In this document: positions 16,523 to 27,060 of the stretch, in pieces
How positions within the stretch are numbered: position 1 is the stretch's first letter
Layout: every line of letters begins with the position of its first letter
Source of the DNA: Pseudomonas wayambapalatensis
GTDB lineage: Bacteria; Pseudomonadota; Gammaproteobacteria; Pseudomonadales; Pseudomonadaceae
Direction: 5' to 3'
Assembly (NCBI GenBank): GCA_014268975.2
Contig: CP077096.1
Span: 739,001 to 803,000 of the forward strand
DNA: 64,000 nucleotides
Program-made: the position numbers and the translations under genes
The notes under the pieces: model-generated
Databases searched by the model: none
What the model was told of the DNA's origin: nothing
Seen by the model: the letters and a program-made list of their open reading frames with translations, nothing else

Positions 16523-17694
16523 GGCAGCAGTTGCTCCCAGGCGGGCACGCCGAGCGGTGGACACGGCAGGTCCGTCAGATCGACCTGGGCGCTCGGGCGA
16601 ATACCATCGCGTTCGAAGGCGGCCAGGATGCGGTCGGAGAAGTCTGGCGCCAGCGCCAGTTTGGTCGGCCAGCCAACCAGCAGGCGATCCTGCTCGCTGA
16701 GGAACGCGTTGTCGGGGCGCACCAGGCCCGACTGTGCGGGCTCTGCGCGATCGACGCGCAAGGTCGCCCAGCGCACCTGGCTTTGATCGACCCAGGGCAG
16801 CAGGCTGGCGATCTCTTTTTGCGCCGCAGCGATCTGCGCGGCCGGCTCGCGTGCCACGCCATCGGCTTCGGCGAGGTCGCCGCCCAGATACCAGACCCAC
16901 TGGCCATCGGCCGCCGGGTGGGTGGTCACGGTGACCCGTGGCTTGGGCCCACCGCCCAGGCAGTGGGCGTACAGTGGCTTGAGGTTGGGGCCCTTGGCCA
17001 GGACCATGTGCAAGGGGCGGCGTTGCTGCGCGGGCTGGCTCAGGCCGAGGGCATGCAACAGGTCCTCGGTGCCGCCGCCGGCACTGAGCACGATGCGTTG
17101 GGCACGGATCTCGCGGCCATCGACCTTCAGGCCGACCAGCGCCTGGCCGTCGCGCAGAGGCTCGATCCGCTCGCCGGCGAGCAGGCTGTCACCGGCGAGC
17201 TGCGCGAGGTTGGCGAGCAGGCTGGGCACATCGATGACCAGCTCGGCCAGGCGGTAGACCTTGCCTTTGAACGCGCGATCCTGCAGGGCAGGGGGCAGTT
17301 GCTCGCCCTTGACCTGGTCGACCCGGCCTCGCACGGCCTTGCTGGCGAAGAAGCTGGTGAGGTTGCCGGCCAGGGTGCCCGGCGACCAGAGATAGTGGGC
17401 GTCCGAGAGCAGGCGGGTGTCGCGCAGGTCCAGCTCGCCGCTGCCGGCCAGCGCCTCGCGCCAGCGCCGCGGCATGTCGGCGATGGCCTCCGAAGCGCCG
17501 GTCAGCGCGCCATGCAGGGCGTACTTGGTGCCGCCATGGATGATGCCCTGGGACTTGATGGTCTGCTCGCCGCCAAGGCTGGCGCGCTCCACCAGCACTG
17601 TCGAATAGCCCAGGCGACGTAGCCTGGCATTGAGCCAGAGGCCTGCGACCCCGGCGCCGACGATGAGGACGTCAGTGGAAATGGCGGATGGCAT
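16519..17694 (-). CDS. FAD-dependent oxidoreductase (DAO family)
   Basis: A 391-residue flavoprotein. The N-terminal Rossmann motif VLIVGAGVAGLWLNARLRRLG (residues about 7-27) and the following acidic VLVERASLGG bind FAD. IVLSAGGGTEDLL (about 201) is the second FAD-contact motif. The layout is that of D-amino-acid or glycerol-3-phosphate oxidase relatives. ATG 17694 is preceded by GAGGTG. It is the first gene of a two-gene unit with the aldo/keto reductase. An oxidase-reductase pair suggests a small metabolic route or metabolite repair, but the substrate cannot be told from sequence. Confidence 0.82.
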   Translation of the reverse strand: MPSAISTDVLIVGAGVAGLWLNARLRRLGYSTVLVERASLGGEQTIKSQGIIHGGTKYALHGALTGASEAIADMPRRWREALAGSGELDLRDTRLLSDAHYLWSPGTLAGNLTSFFASKAVRGRVDQVKGEQLPPALQDRAFKGKVYRLAELVIDVPSLLANLAQLAGDSLLAGERIEPLRDGQALVGLKVDGREIRAQRIVLSAGGGTEDLLHALGLSQPAQQRRPLHMVLAKGPNLKPLYAHCLGGGPKPRVTVTTHPAADGQWVWYLGGDLAEADGVAREPAAQIAAAQKEIASLLPWVDQSQVRWATLRVDRAEPAQSGLVRPDNAFLSEQDRLLVGWPTKLALAPDFSDRILAAFERDGIRPSAQVDLTDLPCPPLGVPAWEQLLP

Positions 17695-17761
17695 GCGGGC
17701 ACCTCGAAAACTGGAACGATTGCCCAGTATACAGCCCGTGCCCGGCAATGTTGCCTATCGA

Positions 17762-18094
17762 TCAATGCCCAGCAGTCTTGGAGAAGAGCTGGATCACCAC
17801 CACGCCCCCTACGATCATCGCCATCCCCAGCATGGCCGGCACATCCAGCTTCTGCCCATAGATCACCAGCGCTGCGAGGCTGATCAGCACGATCCCCATG
17901 CCGGACCACACCGCGTAGGCGATACCCACCGGGATGCTGCGCACCACCAGCGTGAGCATCCAGAAAGCCACGGCATAGCCGCACACCATCAGCAGCAGCG
18001 GCAACGGCGTACTCAGGCCCTTGACCGCTTTCATCGAAGCGGTGGCGATGACTTCGGCGCAGATGGCGATGGTGAGATAGGTGTAGGCATTCAT
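17762..18094 (-). CDS. emrE: EmrE-type small multidrug resistance efflux pump
   Basis: A 110-residue, four-helix SMR transporter working as a dimer to expel quaternary ammonium and other cationic compounds by proton antiport. The essential membrane Glu is E14 (IAICAEVIATA), and W63 lies in IAYAVWSGMGIV, both diagnostic of the Qac/EmrE subgroup rather than the guanidinium (Gdx) type. It corresponds to P. aeruginosa PA4990. It is transcribed away from a LysR gene 88 nt away, which may control it. Confidence 0.9.
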   Translation of the reverse strand: MNAYTYLTIAICAEVIATASMKAVKGLSTPLPLLLMVCGYAVAFWMLTLVVRSIPVGIAYAVWSGMGIVLISLAALVIYGQKLDVPAMLGMAMIVGGVVVIQLFSKTAGH

Positions 18095-18158
18095 GATCAG
18101 GTTCCTCTGTTTACTGGTCGGGCATTCTAGACATTGCCTGGATGCGGTAAAGTCATTT

Positions 18159-18179
18159 CCTATCTTTTATGGAGATAGG
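18159..18179. promoter_or_regulatory. LysR-type operator candidate (ATC-N9-GAT)
   Basis: CCTATCT and AGATAGG form a perfect 7-bp dyad with a 7-nt centre, containing ATC-N9-GAT and T-N11-A, the classic LTTR recognition pattern. It ends 3 nt before the lysR ATG and covers its ribosome-binding site. This suggests autoregulation. Confidence 0.5.
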
Positions 18180-18182
18180 TTG

Positions 18183-19073
18183 ATGGCCGAACAGTGGAAT
18201 CTTGAACAGCTGAAAACCTTCGTTCAGGTCGCCGAGCTGCGCTCGTTCTCTGCGGTGGCGCGAGCCCAGCGCAAGGCGCAGTCGGCGGTCAGCAATGCCA
18301 TCGCGATGTTGGAAGCCGACCTGGGTGTGACACTGTTCGAACGCAGCAGTGGACGCCAGCCAAGGCTCACTGAAAGTGGCGAAGTGCTGCTGGAGGATGC
18401 CCACGAACTCCTGCGCCAGTGCGAGCGCTTCGACAGTCGGGCGTTGGCCTTGATGCGCGGCCAGGAGGCCCTGCTGCGCGTCGCCCAGGATGAGGCCATG
18501 CCTTACCAGCCGGTGCTCGACAGCATGGACGACCTGGCCAGCCGCTTCCCCTACCTGCAGGTGCAACTGGCCAGTGGGGCCCAGGGCGATGTTGCGCGCA
18601 AGCTGGTCGAGCGCAGGGCGGACCTCGGCCTGTTCTTCCACCATGAAAGCATCCCGGCTTCGCTGGAGCGCCGGACCCTGGGCAGTGTCGAGATGGTCAC
18701 CGTCTGCGCGGTCGATCACCCCCTGGCGCATCAGGGGCGGGTGTCGCTCCAGCAACTGGCCCGGCATCGACAGTTGCTGATCACCCCGGGCGACAGTGAT
18801 TATCCCGGCGGCGAGGCAATCAGCCCGCAGTTGTGGCGTGCCGACAGCTTCTACGCCATGGCTGAGTTGCTGATGCGTGGCCTGGGGTGGGCCTGGCTGC
18901 CACGGCACGTGGTGCAGTACCCCACCTATCAGGCGCTGATGGTCGAGCTCGACAGCGAGTGGCGCCCACCGGCGTTGGTGGCCGAATTGGCCTGGCGGCG
19001 TGACGAGCCCCTTGGCCCGGCGGCGCAGTGGCTGGCCGAGCGCTTCGCCATGCACTTGCGGGCGATTGGCTAG
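18183..19073 (+). CDS. LysR-family transcriptional regulator
   Basis: A 296-residue LTTR. The N-terminal winged helix-turn-helix (residues 6-65) reads LKTFVQVAELRSFSAVARAQ then SAVSNAIAMLEADLG. The effector-binding domain is at about 92-290. ATG 18183 matches the usual N-terminus; the longer frame upstream crosses the likely operator. It is divergent from emrE, so it is a candidate regulator of that pump and of itself. The inducer is unknown. In P. aeruginosa the same divergent pair is PA4989/PA4990. Confidence 0.9.
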   Translation: MAEQWNLEQLKTFVQVAELRSFSAVARAQRKAQSAVSNAIAMLEADLGVTLFERSSGRQPRLTESGEVLLEDAHELLRQCERFDSRALALMRGQEALLRVAQDEAMPYQPVLDSMDDLASRFPYLQVQLASGAQGDVARKLVERRADLGLFFHHESIPASLERRTLGSVEMVTVCAVDHPLAHQGRVSLQQLARHRQLLITPGDSDYPGGEAISPQLWRADSFYAMAELLMRGLGWAWLPRHVVQYPTYQALMVELDSEWRPPALVAELAWRRDEPLGPAAQWLAERFAMHLRAIG

Positions 19074-19112
19074 GCAGGTCTTTTCCTGCGGATCCTAGTA
19101 AACTGCGGCGCC

Positions 19113-20390
19113 ATGAACAGAACCCTCTACACCCTGCTGTTTCACCTGGGCCTGCCGCTGGTTGCGCTGCGCCTGTTCCTGCGTGGGCGCAAGGCGCCAG
19201 CGTATCGCCAGCGCATCGCCGAGCGCTTTGCCTGCAAGCTCCCGGCCATGCGCCAGGGTGGCATCTGGGTGCATGCGGTGTCGGTGGGCGAGAGCATCGC
19301 TGCGGCGCCGATGGTCAAGGCACTGCTCAAGGCCTACCCGGACCTGCCCATCACGCTGACTTGCATGACACCGACCGGTTCGGAGCGCATCCGCGCGATG
19401 TTCGCCAGCGAGCCGCGGGTCCAGCACTGCTATCTACCCTACGACCTGCCCTGGGCAGCGGCGCGTTTCCTCGATCATGTGCGTCCGAAGCTTGGCGTCA
19501 TCATGGAAACCGAGCTGTGGCCTAACCACATCCACCAGTGTGCCAGGCGCGGTATCCCCGTTGCCCTGGCCAATGCGCGGCTGTCGGAGCGCTCGGCACG
19601 CGGTTATGCCCGCTTCGCCGGGCTGACTCGGCCGATGCTCGAAGAGATGAGCCTGATTGCGGTACAGACCGAGACTGAAGCAGAGCGCTTCCGCAGCCTG
19701 GGCGCCCGCGCGCAGTGCGTGCAGGTGACCGGCTCGATCAAGTTCGACCTGAAGGTGGATGATCAACTGCTGCCACGCGCACGCCAATTGCGCGAGCAGT
19801 GGGCGGCGACGCAGCGCCCGGTATGGATCGCCGCCAGCACGCATGAGGGTGAAGATGCGCTCATTCTCGAGGCTCATCAGCGCCTGTTGCAGGTTCATGG
19901 CGATGCATTGTTGATCCTGGTGCCGCGTCACCCGGAGCGTTTCGATGCAGTACACGCGCTGTGTCGCGAACGTTTCACTACAGTGCGGCGTTCTTCAGGA
20001 ACGACGGTGGACGGGCAGGTCCAGGTCCTGCTTGGCGATACCATGGGCGAGTTGATGTTCCTCTATGCCCTGGCCGATATCACCTTCGTCGGCGGCAGCC
20101 TGGTGCCCACGGGCGGACACAATCCGCTGGAACCGGCGGCGTTGGCATTGCCGGTGATCACTGGGCCCCATGTGTTCAACTTCCTCGAGATCACTGCGAT
20201 GTTGCGTGAGGCCGGGGCGCTGCAGCAGGTGGACGATACGGAAGGCTTGGCCGTGGCAGTGCGTCGTCTGATCGAGTTGCCGCAGGACGGCCGGCGCATG
20301 GGCAAGGCGGGCAGGGCGGTGATGCAAGCCAATCAAGGGGCCTTGCAACGCCTGCTCGAGGGGCTGGGCGGCTTGCTGGGGTGTCGGTAA
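19113..20390 (+). CDS. waaA: WaaA, Kdo transferase
   Basis: A 425-residue membrane-associated GT30 enzyme that adds Kdo residues from CMP-Kdo to lipid IVA. A short N-terminal hydrophobic anchor (about residues 4-25) precedes GIWVHAVSVGESIAAAPMVK (about 50), containing the conserved catalytic Glu. The C-terminal GT-B half has FVGGSLVPTGGHNPLEPAAL (about 328), the CMP-Kdo site. It provides the acceptor for the heptose core made by the LPS cluster upstream. It lies 39 nt after lysR and has its own ribosome-binding site. Confidence 0.93.
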   Translation: MNRTLYTLLFHLGLPLVALRLFLRGRKAPAYRQRIAERFACKLPAMRQGGIWVHAVSVGESIAAAPMVKALLKAYPDLPITLTCMTPTGSERIRAMFASEPRVQHCYLPYDLPWAAARFLDHVRPKLGVIMETELWPNHIHQCARRGIPVALANARLSERSARGYARFAGLTRPMLEEMSLIAVQTETEAERFRSLGARAQCVQVTGSIKFDLKVDDQLLPRARQLREQWAATQRPVWIAASTHEGEDALILEAHQRLLQVHGDALLILVPRHPERFDAVHALCRERFTTVRRSSGTTVDGQVQVLLGDTMGELMFLYALADITFVGGSLVPTGGHNPLEPAALALPVITGPHVFNFLEITAMLREAGALQQVDDTEGLAVAVRRLIELPQDGRRMGKAGRAVMQANQGALQRLLEGLGGLLGCR

Positions 20391-20418
20391 TTAAGTGAGG
20401 CCTCTGCCCACTGGCCCT

Positions 20419-20473
20419 TGTTTACCTTGATCAAGACGCGCGCCATGCCGGCGCGCTTTGATCAAGGTAAACA
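20419..20473. repeat. Long inverted repeat / hairpin before the small secreted gene
   Basis: TGTTTACCTTGATCAA at 20419-20434 is perfectly complementary to 20458-20473. An inner GCGCGCC/GGCGCGC stem encloses an ATGCC loop. The right arm holds the CAAGG Shine-Dalgarno of the gene starting at 20476. There is no T-run. It may end waaA transcripts, mask translation, or act as an operator: each arm contains the palindrome TTGATCAA. Confidence 0.75.
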
Positions 20474-20475
20474 TC

Positions 20476-20910
20476 ATGGTATTCAAGACATTAGCGCTAT
20501 TGCTGTCGGTAGTGGTCCTGCCGGCTCATGCCTTCATCGTACCGCGGCCCTACCCGGGAAAGGCCGCCCCGGCGCCACGGGTCAGCATGATGGTCGATTA
20601 CGCGGACTCCAAGGCGAAGATCGATCATGCCGGGGACTTCCTCACTCCGGATTGGAACGCCTCCTTCGCAGTGGACGATGAGTCCAGGGGGCGACTGTGG
20701 TTCCTGGAGAAAGCGTTTGGAGGGAAGAACTTCAAGGAATCCGTCACCCTGACCAGTGGTGGCAAGCGCTGCAAGTTCACCCTTCGTTTCGATGCATCGA
20801 GCCGCGAGGTGAGGGCCAGCACGACGTCCTCCGGGTCGGAGTTGGCAGACTGCAGGAGCTCGATCGAGATGAATGGTGAAGTGCTCGATGTGCGATTCAC
20901 AATGAACTGA
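20476..20910 (+). CDS. Small secreted protein of unknown function
   Basis: A 144-residue protein with a clear Sec signal peptide (MVFKTLALLLSVVVLPAHA, cleavage after AHA at about residue 19). The mature part is polar, with two cysteines (GKRCKF and LADCRS) that could form one disulfide, and a predicted beta-rich C-terminus. ATG 20476 is chosen over one six codons upstream because the upstream one lies in the hairpin arm. I do not recognise a family. It stands alone between waaA and tolC with hairpins on both sides. Expression may be limited by the upstream hairpin. Confidence 0.65.
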   Translation: MVFKTLALLLSVVVLPAHAFIVPRPYPGKAAPAPRVSMMVDYADSKAKIDHAGDFLTPDWNASFAVDDESRGRLWFLEKAFGGKNFKESVTLTSGGKRCKFTLRFDASSREVRASTTSSGSELADCRSSIEMNGEVLDVRFTMN

Positions 20911-20916
20911 AGTGGC

Positions 20917-20953
20917 GAGCGGCCTGCACGTGGGGCGCACGTGCAGGCCGCTC
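20917..20953. terminator. Strong bidirectional hairpin between the secreted gene and tolC
   Basis: GAGCGGCCTGCACGTG (20917-20932) pairs perfectly over 16 bp with 20938-20953 around a GGGCG loop. It starts 7 nt after one stop and ends 25 nt before the convergent tolC stop. No T-run is present on either side. Confidence 0.65.
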
Positions 20954-20977
20954 TCTTGAAGTGCGTTGGGGTCTGGT

Positions 20978-22414
20978 TCAGGGTCGCCGTTCGAAGTTCT
21001 TCGCCGCTGCCGCAGCCAGATCCGGTGGCAGGAAGTCCTTGTCCGGGTTGTAGTCGGCTTTCAGGTAGCGCCCCAGGTCCTGCAAATCTTGCGGGCTCAG
21101 GGTGCCAGCGGCCTGTTTGAGGCGCAGGTTGTCGAGGATGTAGTCGTAGCGGCTGTTGTTGTAGTCGCGCACCGACGTGTAGAGCTGACGCTGGGCGTCG
21201 AGCACATCGACGATGTTGCGGGTTCCGACCTGATAGCCGATCTCGGTAGCTTCCAGGGCGCTCTGGTTGGAGATGATCGACTGCTTGCGGGCCTGCACCT
21301 GCTCCACATCGGTATTCACCGCGCGGTGCAGGTTGCGGGTGTTCTCCACCACCTGGCGGCGCAGGCTTTCGCGCTGCTGTTCGCTTTGGCTCAGGCGGGC
21401 ATAGGCTTCACGCACCTGCGAGCTGGTCAGCCCGCCGCTGTAGATCGGGATGTTCAACTGCAGGCCAATGCTGGTCTGCTCCACATCACCGCCGTAGCGC
21501 ACGCCTGGTTGTGGCGCTGGGTTGGTGAAGCCGAGGTTGTCGTTGTCGCCTTTCTGGTAGCGCGCCACGGCGTCGAGGGTCGGGGCGTGGCCGGCCTTGC
21601 GCTGGCGCAAGGTTTCCTCGGCGGCATCGACGGCGTGGTTGGTCGCCAGCAGGTTGAGGTTCTGCCGTGCGGCGGTCTCCACCCAGGCCTTGGCGTCGTT
21701 GGGCGCCGGCACCTGCACCGGCAGGCTGTGGACCACACCCTGCAGCGATCCGTACTCACGGTTGGTCAGGGTCACCAGCGCCTCGAACGCGTCCTGCACC
21801 TGGCGCTCGGCGATGATCCGGTTGGCACGGGCGGTGTCGTAGCTGGCCTGGGATTGCAGTACGTCGGTCTTGTCGGAGAGCCCGACGTCGAAACGCTCGT
21901 TGGATTGGTCGAGCTGGCGCTTGAATGCTGCTTCCTCGGCCTTGGTCGAGGCCAGGTTGTCCTGCGCGCGCAAGACAGCGAAGTAGTTTTCGGCCGTTTG
22001 CAGGATCAGGTTCTGCTCGGTGGCCGACAGCTCCAGCGCCGCTTGCTCGTTGACCGCCTCGGCGGCCTGCAGCTGGAACCAGCGGTCGGCACGGAAGATC
22101 GGCTGCGACAGCGTGGCACTCCAGGAGTTACCGCTGCGGTTGGAAGTGATCGAGGGTTCGTCCAGCTTGGTGCGGGTGTTCATCATTTCTGCACCGGCGG
22201 ACAGATTGGGCAGCAGGCCTGCCCTGGCCTGGGGCACCACTTCGCGGCGGGCGCCGTAGTCGGCGCGGGCGGCGGCGAGGTCGGCGTTGTTGTTCACCGC
22301 TTCCTGGTAGACGCTGACCAGGTCGGTCTTCACCGTCGTGGGCACATCCGCTGCCCAGACCACTCCGTTGGACGCACAAGACACGGCAATCGCCAGTGAA
22401 AGTTTGCGCAGCAT
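20978..22414 (-). CDS. tolC: TolC-family outer-membrane channel
   Basis: A 478-residue outer-membrane efflux protein. A signal peptide (MLRKLSLAIAVSC...VWA, about residues 1-23) precedes two OEP repeats. SVYQEAVNNNADLAAARADY is the first. The second half has QTSIGLQLNIPIYSGG (about residue 294) and GYQVGTRNIVDVLDAQRQLY (about 398), the usual TolC equatorial signature. As a trimer it forms the exit duct for RND, MFS or type I systems. ATG 22414 has AAGGA upstream. No membrane fusion or pump gene is adjacent, so it is a shared TolC, as at PA4974. Confidence 0.92.
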   Translation of the reverse strand: MLRKLSLAIAVSCASNGVVWAADVPTTVKTDLVSVYQEAVNNNADLAAARADYGARREVVPQARAGLLPNLSAGAEMMNTRTKLDEPSITSNRSGNSWSATLSQPIFRADRWFQLQAAEAVNEQAALELSATEQNLILQTAENYFAVLRAQDNLASTKAEEAAFKRQLDQSNERFDVGLSDKTDVLQSQASYDTARANRIIAERQVQDAFEALVTLTNREYGSLQGVVHSLPVQVPAPNDAKAWVETAARQNLNLLATNHAVDAAEETLRQRKAGHAPTLDAVARYQKGDNDNLGFTNPAPQPGVRYGGDVEQTSIGLQLNIPIYSGGLTSSQVREAYARLSQSEQQRESLRRQVVENTRNLHRAVNTDVEQVQARKQSIISNQSALEATEIGYQVGTRNIVDVLDAQRQLYTSVRDYNNSRYDYILDNLRLKQAAGTLSPQDLQDLGRYLKADYNPDKDFLPPDLAAAAAKNFERRP

Positions 22415-22579
22415 AGGGCAATCCTTGTACGAAATTGAATTTCTGAACTGTTGAGTATCGTGCGATGCGCCAGTGTAGTGCCGCGCGCCGTCGGCAACAA
22501 TCCGCCTGTTGCGCCTTTCGTCTCCCGTGCATTTACGGGCTTGGCTTTGCCGACCACTCCAGTCTAGACTGCGCACGTT

Positions 22580-24724
<2,145 letters not shown>

Positions 24725-24786
24725 ATGATGCCGCCAGGGTGGTGGTGAGCCACTCTGCCGTTGCATTTGTATCGAGGCCTCTGGCG

Positions 24787-24842
24787 CTTTCGCGGGCAAG
24801 CCCGCTCCTACAGGTTTTTGGGAGCGGGCTTGCCCGCGAAAG
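24787..24842. repeat. REP element pair (P. putida type)
   Basis: Perfect 22-bp inverted arms at 24787-24808 and 24821-24842 contain the core GCGGGCAAGCCCGC. The 12-nt centre includes a T5 stretch. It sits between thiC and the cytX-like gene. Confidence 0.92.
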
Positions 24843-24889
24843 GGCCGGAGACTTCACCACAGACCCCAACTCCTTTGGCGATCCTTCCA

Positions 24890-26173
24890 ATGACCACCCC
24901 CAGCCATTTCTCCCCCGATCACCCGGTCCCTTCCAGCCAACGCCTGTTCGGCGCCCGCGACCTGTTCTCGCTGTGGTTTTCCCTCGGCATCGGCCTGATG
25001 GTGCTGCAGGTCGGCGCCTTGCTGGCGCCGGGCCTGGGCCTGGCGGGCTCGGTGCTGGCGATCGTGCTCGGGACTGCGGTCGGGGTGCTGTTGCTGGCAG
25101 CGGTCGGGGTGACCGGCAGTGATACCGGCCTCTCTGCGATGGCCGGTCTGCGCCTGTCGCTGGGGCGCCATGGCGCGCGCCTGCCGGCACTGCTCAACCT
25201 GCTGCAGCTGGTCGGGTGGGGATCGTTCGAGATCATTGTCATGCGTGACGCCGCCAGCCTGCTGGGCGCACGCACCTTCGGCGAAGGCAGTGCCTGGAAC
25301 AGCCCGCTGCTCTGGACCCTGTGCTTCGGCGCACTGGCAACCCTGCTCGCCGTCAGCGGGCCGCTGGCCTTCGTGCGCAAGGTGCTGCGCAAGTGGGGGA
25401 TCTGGCTGTTGCTCGGTGCCTGCCTGTGGCTGACCTGGAACCTGTTCGCCAAGGCCGATCTTGCCGACCTCTGGCGTCGCCCCGGCGATGGCTCGCTGTC
25501 ACTGGCGGTGGGCTTCGATATCGTCATCGCCATGCCGCTGTCGTGGCTGCCGCTGATCGCCGACTACTCGCGTTTCGGCAAGCGTGCCAGCCGAGTCTTC
25601 GGTGGCACCGCGCTGGGCTTTTTCATCGGCAACGCCTGGCTGATGAGCCTGGGCGTGGCCTACACCCTGGCGTTCGCCCCGAGCGGTGAGGTGAATGCCC
25701 TGCTGCTGGCCCTGGCTGGCGCCGGGCTTGGTATCCCGCTGTTGCTGATCCTGCTGGACGAGTCGGAAAACGCCTTCGCCGACATTCATTCGGCGGCAGT
25801 GTCCACAGGCTTGTTGGTAAAGCTCAAGGTGGAGCACCTGGCGCTGGCGATCGGCCTGCTGTGCACCCTGATCGCGTTGCTGGCGCCGCTGGCCCAGTAC
25901 CAGAACTTCCTGCTGCTGATCGGTTCGGTGTTCGCGCCGCTGTTCGGCGTGGTGCTGATGGATCACTTCGTGATCCGCCGTCGCCGCATGCCGCAGCAGG
26001 TGCCGGGGCTGCATTGGCCGGCGCTGCTGGCCTGGCTGGCGGGGGTGATGGTCTACCACCTGCTGGCGAACAAGGCGCCGGAGCTGGGCGCGACCCTGCC
26101 AGCCTTGCTGCTGGCAGGTGGCCTATATGGGGTGCTGCGTGCTATCCGCGGCCGGGAAACAGTTCGGGCTTGA
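24890..26173 (+). CDS. cytX: NCS1-family permease, probable HMP transporter CytX
   Basis: A 427-residue inner-membrane permease with about 12 helices, of the nucleobase:cation symporter-1 family. GARDLFSLWFSLGIGLMVLQ opens the first helices and SWLPLIADYSRFG (about residue 218) is the NCS1 substrate-site signature. Directly downstream of riboswitch-controlled thiC, it most likely imports hydroxymethylpyrimidine (CytX); a cytosine permease role is the alternative. The start lacks a strong Shine-Dalgarno. A REP pair separates it from thiC, so co-transcription is uncertain. Its 3' end overlaps the convergent lipoprotein gene by 32 nt. Confidence 0.82.
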   Translation: MTTPSHFSPDHPVPSSQRLFGARDLFSLWFSLGIGLMVLQVGALLAPGLGLAGSVLAIVLGTAVGVLLLAAVGVTGSDTGLSAMAGLRLSLGRHGARLPALLNLLQLVGWGSFEIIVMRDAASLLGARTFGEGSAWNSPLLWTLCFGALATLLAVSGPLAFVRKVLRKWGIWLLLGACLWLTWNLFAKADLADLWRRPGDGSLSLAVGFDIVIAMPLSWLPLIADYSRFGKRASRVFGGTALGFFIGNAWLMSLGVAYTLAFAPSGEVNALLLALAGAGLGIPLLLILLDESENAFADIHSAAVSTGLLVKLKVEHLALAIGLLCTLIALLAPLAQYQNFLLLIGSVFAPLFGVVLMDHFVIRRRRMPQQVPGLHWPALLAWLAGVMVYHLLANKAPELGATLPALLLAGGLYGVLRAIRGRETVRA

Positions 26174-26888
26174 TGACGCCGTTCAGGCGCGGATAAGGGA
26201 TCTTCAGTTCGACGTGGCCCATGGAATAGGGCGCGATCGCGTAGACCTCATACTTCACCACCACCGCGCCGTACGTCAGGGCGATGTGCGGCGAGCGCTT
26301 GAATGGCCAGGTCTTCACGAACTCGGCGTCCTTGTCCATGCCGGTGCTGATCAGCCAGGCGCGGTGCGACTCCTCGACGGTCTTCCAGAAGGTCTCCTCC
26401 TGGCCGGGCACCAGCATGTCCTGCAGCGTGAGGACCTTGTCCTGCTTGCGTGAATAGTTGATGAAGGCCCGCCCTGGCATGCCGTGGGCGCCGCCGCTGT
26501 CCAGGTAACTGGACAGCTCGACGATCACCAGTCCGTCATGCTGCTCGCGTACCTTGGCCTGCAGGTAGCTGCTGTTGCGCGCTTGCGCGCTGGCCAGGTA
26601 TTGCTGCTCGTACTGCTGCAGCGTGGTGGGTGCGGTGCCGCGCTGGTTGTCTTCGGTCAGTTGCAGCAAGCGACGCTCGACGATGGCATCGAGCTTGGGC
26701 AGCGCCGGGAAGTGTACGGTGTCGATGTTCACCAGCGGGCAATCGCGCTCGCTGCAACCGGGTTTGACGTGCTCCCAGGCTTCGCGCTTGACCTCGAGCG
26801 GTGCGCGATAGTTGGGCGTGAACAAGCTCTGGCAGGCGCCGAGGGTCAACGCCAGCAGGGCGACGGCAGTCAGTTTGACGAGCGTCAT
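26142..26888 (-). CDS. Lipoprotein with RsiV/DUF3298-type C-terminus
   Basis: A 248-residue exported lipoprotein. The signal peptide ends in the lipobox LTLGAC (Cys at about residue 20). The C-terminal half has the DUF3298 pattern: ELSSYLDSGGAHGMPGRAFINY (about 133), TLQDMLVPGQEETFW, and IAPYSMGHVELKIPYPRL. This resembles the extracellular part of anti-sigma factor RsiV and lysozyme-binding relatives. ATG 26888 has AAGGA 5 nt upstream. It is divergent from nudF. Its molecular role is not established. Confidence 0.78.
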   Translation of the reverse strand: MTLVKLTAVALLALTLGACQSLFTPNYRAPLEVKREAWEHVKPGCSERDCPLVNIDTVHFPALPKLDAIVERRLLQLTEDNQRGTAPTTLQQYEQQYLASAQARNSSYLQAKVREQHDGLVIVELSSYLDSGGAHGMPGRAFINYSRKQDKVLTLQDMLVPGQEETFWKTVEESHRAWLISTGMDKDAEFVKTWPFKRSPHIALTYGAVVVKYEVYAIAPYSMGHVELKIPYPRLNGVIKPELFPGRG

Positions 26889-27060
26889 GGTGATCCTTGC
26901 AGAACATGGATGATCGGCCTTGGACCGTCGGCAGGGCCTTCGGTTCGCCACTAAGCTAACAGAGTGAGAACAGCCTGTCCCGGTCGCCGGAAAGGGATGA
27001 AAGCTGGCGGCACGCAGAGTAGGATGGCGCGACGCAGTCGTTGATGTAACGAGGAATTCC

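Noticed and set aside
16456-17622. 388-codon plus-strand open frame over the FAD oxidoreductase
   Set aside because: It lies opposite a gene with a clear Rossmann motif and has no domain of its own.
20427-20465. ANR/FNR boxes suggested by TTGATCAA
   Set aside because: The FNR site needs TTGAT-N4-ATCAA; here the half-sites are fused without the 4-nt spacer.
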